Assembly: GCF_000230735.2 (NCBI RefSeq)
Contig: NC_019962.1
Location: 1,364,001-1,428,000 of the forward strand
Origin: Natrinema pellirubrum DSM 15624
Lineage (GTDB): Archaea > Halobacteriota > Halobacteria > Halobacteriales > Natrialbaceae
Length of the DNA stretch: 64,000 nt
Direction: 5' to 3'
Shown one piece after another: positions 58,709 through 64,000 of this stretch; positions within the stretch are counted from its first letter, which is position 1, and every line of letters begins with the position of its first letter. The position numbers were made by a program, and so were the translations under genes. The notes under the pieces were generated by a model, which was given only the letters and a program-made list of their open reading frames with translations, was not told the DNA's origin and made no database searches.

Positions 58709-59437
58709 TCAGCCCTCGAGTTCGAACGGCTCGTCGGCCTCGATCGTGTGGACCTCGGCGTCGCTCCCGGTTCCGCGGACCTCGCTGGCGAAGTCCTCGG
58801 GGTCCTGCTCGATCGGTGGGAACGTATCGTAGTGCTGCGGGAAGGCGTGGTCGACGTCGAGCCAGTCGACGGCGACGGCGGCCTGCATCGGCCCCATCGT
58901 GAAGTGGTCGCCGATCGGGACGATCGCCGCGTCGGGCTCGAGATAGGGGCCGATGACGTCTTTCATCTCGCTCATCAGGCTGGTGTCACCGGCGTTGTAG
59001 ATCGTCGTTGACTCCTCATCTGCGACCTGGGTCGGCTTCGTGTCCGAGATGACGAACCCGGCCGGCATGCCGGCGCTTTTCTCGTTCTCGGTCATGATCC
59101 CGTTCGTGTGGTCGGCACGGGTCATGGTGACGTAGGCGTCGCCACACTCGACGGTGCCGCCGAGGTTCATCCCCATCCCGCCGACGGCGTCCTCGAAGCC
59201 GAACTCCTCCTCGCAGTAGGAAACGAGTTCCGGCGTCGCGACCAGCGTCGCGTCCGAGAACTCGCCCGCGTGAGCGATGTGGTCGGCGTGGCCGTGTGTC
59301 AACAGCACGTAGTCAGGCTGATCGACGTCTGCCGGCTCCAGATCCGTCTTCGGGTTGTCGAAGAACGGATCGATCAGCAGCTCCGTCTCCCCCACGGTGA
59401 CGTGCCACGTCGAGTGGCCGTGCCAGGTAAGTTCCAT
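58709..59437 (-). CDS. UPF0173 metal-dependent hydrolase (MBL fold)
   Basis: 242 aa starting [25 protein letters not shown], with [15 protein letters not shown] (HxHxDH), [18 protein letters not shown] (metal Asp), [10 protein letters not shown] and [13 protein letters not shown]. This is the UPF0173/YtkL family of beta-lactamase-fold hydrolases related to UlaG; substrate unknown. A TATA-like CTTTTAAG at 59464-59471 lies about 30 nt upstream of the start, giving a leader of only a few nucleotides. Confidence 0.88.
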   Translation of the reverse strand: MELTWHGHSTWHVTVGETELLIDPFFDNPKTDLEPADVDQPDYVLLTHGHADHIAHAGEFSDATLVATPELVSYCEEEFGFEDAVGGMGMNLGGTVECGDAYVTMTRADHTNGIMTENEKSAGMPAGFVISDTKPTQVADEESTTIYNAGDTSLMSEMKDVIGPYLEPDAAIVPIGDHFTMGPMQAAVAVDWLDVDHAFPQHYDTFPPIEQDPEDFASEVRGTGSDAEVHTIEADEPFELEG

Positions 59438-59463
59438 AGCATCCGCTCGGTTCGGGCGAATGC

Positions 59464-59471
59464 AACTTAAA
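59464..59471 (-). promoter_or_regulatory. TATA box of the UPF0173 gene
   Basis: ACTTTTAA-type AT-rich box on the minus strand, centred 30 nt upstream of the ATG at 59437. Confidence 0.5.
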
Positions 59472-59585
59472 AGTGGGCGAGGCGGACGACCACTCGAGCT
59501 GACGGCGTCAGGATGTCGCGGTCAACGGGTACCTGACCCACCATCGGGGACCGTCGGCCCGCCGTCCCCGAAGTGGACGATCACC

Positions 59586-59595
59586 ATAATTTATG
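59586..59595 (+). promoter_or_regulatory. Orphan TATA-like element
   Basis: ATAATTTATG is a strong promoter-like sequence in a GC-rich gap, 250 nt away from either flanking gene's start. On the plus strand it predicts transcription from about 59618 toward the large hairpin at 59705-59784. Both flanking genes have their own closer TATA boxes. A 7-bp stem (CGGGGAC 59545-59551, GTCCCCG 59564-59570) lies just upstream. Confidence 0.4.
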
Positions 59596-59704
59596 CCTCA
59601 GCTCTTGCTACGCCAGCAAGCCGCAGGCGAACTGACACACCACGCATGCGGCGGTGGTCCCCGTGGCCGGCCTTGACAGGTCGTTGCGGGGATCACTGGC
59701 TTTC

Positions 59705-59784
59705 TAGTGGCTCTTGAAACGATTCACACACCGATCGCAACGCTGCCCTGCGATCGGGTGTACATTGACTTTCAAGAGCTACTA
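59705..59784. repeat. 80-nt near-perfect hairpin (MITE-like or RNA end)
   Basis: The ends TAGTGGCTCTTGAAA (59705-59719) and TTTCAAGAGCTACTA (59770-59784) pair with a single G-T position, which as RNA is a G-U wobble. An inner stem ACACCGATCGCA (59728-59739) pairs with TGCGATCGGGTGT (59749-59761) leaving one bulge and a 9-nt loop. No ORF lies inside. It resembles a miniature inverted-repeat element or the terminal fold of a small RNA from the orphan promoter. No clear target duplication is seen. Confidence 0.6.
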
Positions 59785-59819
59785 TAGGCAGCCGCCGGTC
59801 GACCGGCGATGCCGTGGCG

Positions 59820-59826
59820 TTTTTTA
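59820..59826 (+). promoter_or_regulatory. TATA-like box of the 87-aa gene
   Basis: TTTTTTA centred 25 nt upstream of the ATG at 59848, supporting that start over an upstream in-frame ATG at 59809. Confidence 0.55.
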
Positions 59827-59847
59827 GCTCCGGTTCGTACGGCGACT

Positions 59848-60111
59848 ATGCTCGCGCTTACGCTCGAGGAGTTCATGGTAGAATTGAACGACGGTGCGAT
59901 CAAGAACGTCGGACCGAACAACAAGGCGGCGACGGCCAAGCTGTTCGACGTGGAGTCGGCGGAAGCGCGGGAGTTCGGCGACAAGCGCGTCAAGTTCGTC
60001 TTCGAGGACGAGGACGACAACGAGATCCAGATCTCGCTGTTCCCGGAGGACGTCCGTAAGCTGGTCGACGACGTCGAGGCCCTCGAGGAGGAGTCGCCGG
60101 TTTTCGACTGA
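59848..60111 (+). CDS. Small acidic haloarchaeal protein, function unknown
   Basis: 87 aa starting MLALTLEEFMVELNDGAIKN. An alpha-beta pattern (KLFDVESAEAREFGDKRVKF, then FEDEDDNEIQISLFPEDVRK, a final helix VRKLVDDVEALEEES) with very high Asp/Glu content. No Cys or His clusters, no TM. I do not recognise the family. A good TATA box and clean codon usage make it a real gene. It is separated from the RecJ-like gene by 158 bp. Confidence 0.75.
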   Translation: MLALTLEEFMVELNDGAIKNVGPNNKAATAKLFDVESAEAREFGDKRVKFVFEDEDDNEIQISLFPEDVRKLVDDVEALEEESPVFD

Positions 60112-60238
60112 GCGGTTTGCCGTCCCGATTTCCCGGTGGGACCGCAGGGCGGTCGCGGTCCCACTGGCAATGACGGACAGCAGACCGATGACGCCGGCCC
60201 GCGGACCGGGTTCGGCTGGCGAACGCATTCCGACAACC

Positions 60239-60246
60239 GTTTTAGG
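60239..60246 (+). promoter_or_regulatory. TATA-like box of the RecJ-like gene
   Basis: GTTTTAGG centred 27 nt upstream of the ATG at 60270; leaderless geometry. Confidence 0.55.
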
Positions 60247-60269
60247 GCGAAACTGCTTGGTCCGAGTAG

Positions 60270-62489
60270 ATGGGTAACTGTATCATCTGCGGCACACCCG
60301 TTGATGGCGAGATCTGCGAGAGCCACGAGGAGGACGCCGTATTCGAATTCCGCGGCACCGCCGCCTCACAGCTCACCCCCGGTCGGTACTACCGGGGTAC
60401 CGTCGACGGCTACGCCGACTTCGGTGTCTTCGTCGACATCGGAGATCACGTCACCGGACTGTTGCATAGAAGCGAACTCGACCAGCGACTCGAGAGTCTC
60501 GACTGGGAACCGGGCGACGACGTCTTCGTTCAGGTCCTCGACGTTCGGGACAACGGCAACGTCGACCTCGGCTGGTCGATCCGCCAGCGCGAACGCGAGT
60601 TCCGCGGCAAACTGATCGAAACCGAGGACGACGAGTTCCAGCCCGACGACCTCGAGGACGATGCCGACGCCGAGACTGGCGACGCCGGCGCGACCGAGTC
60701 GTCGACCGACGACGCCGACGCCGCCGAGGAGACAGAAGCGACGACGACCGACGACCGCGACGCGAAGGCCGGCGAGTTGCAAGCCGCCGCCGAGGAGACC
60801 GAAACCGAAGCCGAAACGGTCGACGAGCAGCCCGCGGCCGCCGAGGCCGCCGGCGCTGTCACGAGCAGCGGCTCGGTCGCGACCGAGTCCGCCGCCGCCT
60901 CGACCCCCGCCACCGACGACGCGGCCGACGCCGAACCCGAGGCCGAGGACGAGCCCGCACTCAAGCGGACGACCGTCGAGGCCATCGAGAACCAGGTCGG
61001 TAGCGTCGTCCGCCTCGAGGGCGAAATCACCGGCGTTCGACAGACGAGCGGTCCGACGGTGTTCGAACTGACGGACGAAACCGGCAGCGTCGAGTGTGCG
61101 GCCTTCGAGGAGGCCGGCGTTCGCGCCTACCCCAACGTCGAGATCGACGACGTCGTCGCTCTCGAGGGCGAGGTCGAACACCACCACGGCGATCTGCAGG
61201 TCGAGACCGAATCCCTCGACGTTCTCGAAGGCGACGACCGCGAGCGCGTCGTCGACCGCCTCGAGACGGCGATCGAACGCGAGGCCCGTCCGGCCGACGT
61301 CGCGCCGCTTGCCGACCACGAGGCCGTCGCGGCCGTCGAGGACGGCGTTGCCGACGCGGCGACCGCGATCCGACGTGCCGTCATGGAGGCGCGTCCGATC
61401 GTCGTCCGCCACGGTGCGACCGCCGACGGCTACGTCGCCGGTGCAGCGATCGAACGCGCCGTCCTTCCGCTGATCCGGGAGAAACACACCCGCGACGACG
61501 CCGAGTATCACTACTTCGAGCGCCGACCGCTCGACGGTCGCGTCTACGACATGGACGCCGCCACGGGCGATGTCACCTCGATGCTCGAGGCCCGCGACCG
61601 CCACGGCGAGCAGCTGCCCTTAGTCGTACTGGTCGACGCCGGCTCGACCGTCGAGTCCGTCGACGGCTACGACCTGCTCTCGCTGTACGACGCCGACTCG
61701 CTCGTGATCGACGACAGCCGAGCCGACGAGGAGGTCACCGACGCCGTCGACCTCGCCGTCGCGCCCTCGCTTGCCGGCGTCGACGTCTCGGACGTGACCT
61801 CGACGGCGCTGGCGGCCAACGTCGCCGCCCACGTCAACGACGACGTCCGGGCCGACCTCGAACACCTCCCCGCGGTCAGCTACTGGGAGGACACCCCCGA
61901 GGCCTACCTCGAACTCGCCCGCGAGGCCGGCTACGACGAGACCGGCATCTCCGAGCGCCGCGAGGCCGTCGCCTTGCAGGCCTACTACCAGTCCTACAAG
62001 GACAAGCGCGAACTCATCATCGACCTGCTGTTCGGCGACGGGGACACCGAGCGCCCCCGCGACGGCGACCTCGCCGCTCACGTCTCCGAACAGTTCCGCG
62101 ACAAACTCGAGACCGAACTCGAGACGGCCCGCGAGAACCTCTCCGTGCGGGGCGTCGACGGGGTTACCGTCTCCGTTCTCGACACCGACGCCTTCACGCA
62201 CCGGTACAACTTCCCGACCACGATCTTGCTGCTGGACGCGCTCCACCGCAGCGAACGCGACCGTGCCGACCCGCCGGTCGTCACGCTCGGCGTCGGCGAC
62301 GACGAACTCCACGTCCGTGCGAGCGAACCGGTCGACGTCCGCGAACTCGGCGACGCCATCGCCGAGGCAGTTCCCAACGGCGGCGTCACCGTCGTCGGCG
62401 GTCAGGACGGCCACGTCGAGTTCCTGCCCGGCGAACGCGATGCGGTTCGTGAGGCCGCGCTCGAGGCGCTCGGCGAGACGCTCGCGTAA
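60270..62489 (+). CDS. RecJ-like DHH-fold protein with S1 and OB domains (degenerate catalytic motif)
   Basis: 739 aa. Order: an N-terminal Cys/His zinc site (CIICG, CESH; Cys4, Cys7, Cys16, His19), an S1 RNA-binding barrel (about 36-115, YRGTVDGYADFGVFVDIGDHV), an acidic low-complexity linker (about 120-230), an OB fold (about 245-320, VRLEGEITGVRQTSGPTVFEL), a DHH phosphoesterase fold (about 350-600) and a DHHA1-like C-terminus. The DHH motif reads VIDDSRAD, and the first metal motif HGATADGYVAG lacks the usual DxDG pair. It is therefore probably a non-catalytic RecJ relative, comparable to Cdc45/GAN-associated RecJ proteins, binding RNA or ssDNA. Confidence 0.82.
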   Translation: MGNCIICGTPVDGEICESHEEDAVFEFRGTAASQLTPGRYYRGTVDGYADFGVFVDIGDHVTGLLHRSELDQRLESLDWEPGDDVFVQVLDVRDNGNVDLGWSIRQREREFRGKLIETEDDEFQPDDLEDDADAETGDAGATESSTDDADAAEETEATTTDDRDAKAGELQAAAEETETEAETVDEQPAAAEAAGAVTSSGSVATESAAASTPATDDAADAEPEAEDEPALKRTTVEAIENQVGSVVRLEGEITGVRQTSGPTVFELTDETGSVECAAFEEAGVRAYPNVEIDDVVALEGEVEHHHGDLQVETESLDVLEGDDRERVVDRLETAIEREARPADVAPLADHEAVAAVEDGVADAATAIRRAVMEARPIVVRHGATADGYVAGAAIERAVLPLIREKHTRDDAEYHYFERRPLDGRVYDMDAATGDVTSMLEARDRHGEQLPLVVLVDAGSTVESVDGYDLLSLYDADSLVIDDSRADEEVTDAVDLAVAPSLAGVDVSDVTSTALAANVAAHVNDDVRADLEHLPAVSYWEDTPEAYLELAREAGYDETGISERREAVALQAYYQSYKDKRELIIDLLFGDGDTERPRDGDLAAHVSEQFRDKLETELETARENLSVRGVDGVTVSVLDTDAFTHRYNFPTTILLLDALHRSERDRADPPVVTLGVGDDELHVRASEPVDVRELGDAIAEAVPNGGVTVVGGQDGHVEFLPGERDAVREAALEALGETLA

Positions 62490-62635
62490 GCCCCGTTCTT
62501 CCTCCGTCGTCCGCTTTCACCACGAGCGACAGCGACGCCGTTCCGTGACCGACCGATCGGGAGTCCGTTCGGCTCGCCGATCGACGATCCCCTCGGACCA
62601 CCAACGTATTTCCGCTCCACATCGAATGTATCCGT

Positions 62636-63112
62636 ATGAGCGGACTCGAGGGGAGCAGCCACAAACCGGGCGACGACGATCCGTGGACCCGACTCCGTGA
62701 GAACGCCACCGGGATCGTCTCGTTGCTCGTGACGGCGATCTGGATGGGAGCGATGTTCACCGGTCAGGACTGGTGGCTCGCGGCGTTGCTCGTCGGCTAT
62801 ATCGCCGTCGTCCCGGTCGTCGCGATCCTGTTCGGCGACGAGGATGACATCGAGGAGTGGGCCGACGAGTTCCGCTCGTCGGCGGGGACCGAACGAACCG
62901 AGGCGACGACCGACACCGCGACGGACTCGCGTGACGCCCTCGAGACGCTGCGCGAGCGCTACGCCGCGGGTGAGTTGAGCGACGAGCAGTTCGAGCGCAA
63001 ACTCGAGCGCCTGCTGGACACGGAGTCGCTCGAGGACGCCCGGGAGTGGACACGAGAGCGCGACCGGACCGGCAACGGGGTTCCTGAACGGGACCTCGAG
63101 TACGACCGGTGA
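62636..63112 (+). CDS. SHOCT-domain two-TM membrane protein
   Basis: 158 aa. Two TM helices (about 26-43 and 46-65) after a short acidic N-terminus, then a Thr/Glu-rich linker and a C-terminal SHOCT module, DALETLRERYAAGELSDEQFERKLERLL (about 99-126). SHOCT is a short oligomerisation domain common in haloarchaeal membrane proteins. Function unknown. A TATA-like GTATTTCC at 62606-62613 precedes the ATG at 62636. It converges on mnhG. Confidence 0.85.
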   Translation: MSGLEGSSHKPGDDDPWTRLRENATGIVSLLVTAIWMGAMFTGQDWWLAALLVGYIAVVPVVAILFGDEDDIEEWADEFRSSAGTERTEATTDTATDSRDALETLRERYAAGELSDEQFERKLERLLDTESLEDAREWTRERDRTGNGVPERDLEYDR

Positions 63113-63193
63113 CGGTACGGACGGCTGACAGTCGCTTTCGGGCCGTCCGCGACGTCCTGCGATCGTACTGGGGACCCGTTCTAACGGTCCGGC

Positions 63194-63568
63194 TCAGTCG
63201 TCGGTCGGTTCGGCGTCGTCCGTTCGCTCGACGCGGTCGGGGCGTTCGACGGCGTCGGGATCGGGCCAGGTGACGCTTCCGAGGAACGGCACGCCGATCT
63301 GTTCGGCGGCCCGGGCGATCATGTGGGTGCCCGTCGGCACCGTCAGGAACAAGAAGCCGATCCCGATAAGGGCGGTCAGCCCCTCCGATCCGGGGCCGAA
63401 CTCGACGAAGCCGGCCAGGAAGATCGCGGCGGTGCCAAGCGTCGTGGGCTTGCTCGTGGCGTGCATCCGGTTGTAGACGTTGGGCAGGCGAAGCAGCCCG
63501 ATCGTCCCGACGGTTAGGAAGAAGACCCCGATGGCGATCAGGCCGACGACGACGGCGGTGTGGATCAT
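63194..63568 (-). CDS. mnhG: Mrp antiporter subunit G (MnhG/MrpG)
   Basis: 124 aa with three TM helices. GVFFLTVGTIGLLRLPNVYNRMHATSKPTTLG is the diagnostic MnhG motif. It is part of the multisubunit Na+/H+ antiporter used for sodium extrusion. Its ATG overlaps the mnhF stop by 4 nt. It ends the operon here: the next gene on the left is convergent, so subunits A-D lie elsewhere or beyond the right edge. Confidence 0.92.
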   Translation of the reverse strand: MIHTAVVVGLIAIGVFFLTVGTIGLLRLPNVYNRMHATSKPTTLGTAAIFLAGFVEFGPGSEGLTALIGIGFLFLTVPTGTHMIARAAEQIGVPFLGSVTWPDPDAVERPDRVERTDDAEPTDD

Positions 63569-63855
63569 TCGATCACCTCCCCGTCGGTGACGAACTTGGC
63601 GACGGCGACGGTCGCGATGAAGCCGATGATCGCCAGCACGAGGCTCACCGTGATGAAGAGGCCCCGACCGGTCAGCAGCGCAAAGAGGACGGCAATCGCG
63701 ATGACGTTGGTCGCGATGGCATCGAGCGCGACCACTCGATCCGGGTTCGTCGGCCCGCGGATCACCCGGTAGCCACAGGCGACACAGAGGCCACTGACGA
63801 CCACGAGCGCGGCCCGGATCGCCGTCTCGAGGACGGCGGGATCGCTTTCAGTCAT
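63565..63855 (-). CDS. mnhF: Mrp antiporter subunit F (MnhF/MrpF)
   Basis: 96 aa with three TM helices; YRVIRGPTNPDRVVALDAIATNVIA is the MrpF signature. The ATG at 63855 overlaps the end of mnhE (8 nt), and the stop overlaps mnhG. An in-frame GTG at 63870 is an alternative start. Confidence 0.9.
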   Translation of the reverse strand: MTESDPAVLETAIRAALVVVSGLCVACGYRVIRGPTNPDRVVALDAIATNVIAIAVLFALLTGRGLFITVSLVLAIIGFIATVAVAKFVTDGEVIE

Positions 63856-64000
63856 CGCCGACACCTCCACGTTGGCGGTCCGCCGTACTGTCTCTTTCCC
63901 CGCCGGAGACGACGATCGGCCGCGGCTCGTCGTCGGGCGAGGCGTCCTCGGCGAATATCTCGAGGGCGTAGTCCTCCCAGGTACGGATCGGCTCGGCGAT
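63848..64000 (-). CDS. mnhE: Mrp antiporter subunit E, C-terminal fragment (cut by window edge)
   Basis: The last 50 codons of a gene that continues beyond 64000. The visible end reads IAEPIRTWEDYALEIFAEDA followed by an acidic tail ending RGGVGDD. The I-x-TWEDYA segment and its position directly upstream of and overlapping mnhF identify it as MnhE. The tail is longer than in bacterial MrpE, as is usual in haloarchaea. Confidence 0.8.
   Translation of the reverse strand: MAEPIRTWEDYALEIFAEDASPDDEPRPIVVSGGERDSTADRQRGGVGDD

Noticed and set aside
1-64000. CRISPR arrays, rRNA, tRNA, replication origin or complete insertion sequence
   Set aside because: No regularly spaced repeats, no RNA-gene folds, no orc1/cdc6 with repeat clusters and no transposase frame were seen.

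Overview
The window is chromosomal DNA from a halophilic archaeon (class Halobacteria, probably Natrialbales, Natrinema/Haloterrigena-like). The evidence is high GC with strong G/C at third codon positions, very acidic proteins, Tat rather than Sec signals on exported proteins, TATA boxes about 27 nt upstream of leaderless ATG codons, and signature haloarchaeal genes: a 59-aa zinc-finger micro-protein next to aEF1-beta, NreA, L21e-RpoF-DUF655, a Dld/GlpC-type fusion and an Mrp antiporter. The genus is an inference. I found no rRNA, tRNA or CRISPR array and no intact insertion sequence.

Layout. 0-9.4 kb: NCS2 purine permease, TrkA-type protein, orphan DNA methyltransferase, Na+/Ca2+ exchanger, glutathionyl-hydroquinone reductase-like enzyme, Azf-like dehydrogenase, zinc alcohol dehydrogenase, ferredoxin and DCC protein. 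9.4-13.6 kb: a redox group of a Tat cupredoxin fusion, a Tat-lipoprotein DyP-like peroxidase, a ferritin-like protein and an SRPBCC protein. 13.9-22.2 kb: DUF6735, MutS-like ATPase, a 1042-aa FAD/Fe-S oxidase, purF and a tautomerase. 22.2-32.6 kb: ArsA/Get3 ATPase, processive glycosyltransferase, aminotransferase, CinA-C, membrane proteins, SugE, CPBP protein, AI-2E transporter and NhaC. 32.7-46.8 kb: the informational core (nreA, zinc-finger/ef1b, DUF655, rpoF, L21e, rsmA, mscS, HemK-like methyltransferase, split metE pair), interrupted by a terpene-synthase-like gene, metB and an amino-acid permease. 46.8-64 kb: Gfo/Idh oxidoreductase, a structured inverted repeat, HD phosphohydrolase, KhtT/KhtU antiporter beside a TrkA pseudogene, amidohydrolase, gamma-carbonic anhydrase, a ComEC-like beta-lactamase-fold lipoprotein with DUF3006, OsmC, a RecJ-like protein with a degenerate DHH motif, and the mnhEFG end of an Mrp operon cut by the window edge.

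How parts work together. Ion and osmotic homeostasis is heavily represented: TrkA, CaCA exchanger, NhaC, MscS, KhtTU and Mrp. A second theme is oxidative and thiol chemistry: DyP, cupredoxin, ferritin-like, OsmC and GHR-like proteins. The translation/transcription gene string normally kept together in archaea is rearranged here: a permease sits between rpoF and DUF655, and rsmA points the opposite way.

The most interesting unexplained material is non-coding or very small. It includes a 2 x 139 bp inverted repeat whose arms carry hairpins with changed but still paired stems; a 51-bp in-frame palindromic insertion in the FAD/Fe-S oxidase flanked by 11-bp direct repeats; a recurring family of perfect hairpins with 3-nt loops; a 43-codon ORF with an ideal leaderless promoter that ends in TGAATG at nreA; and an orphan promoter followed by a large hairpin near 59.6-59.8 kb.
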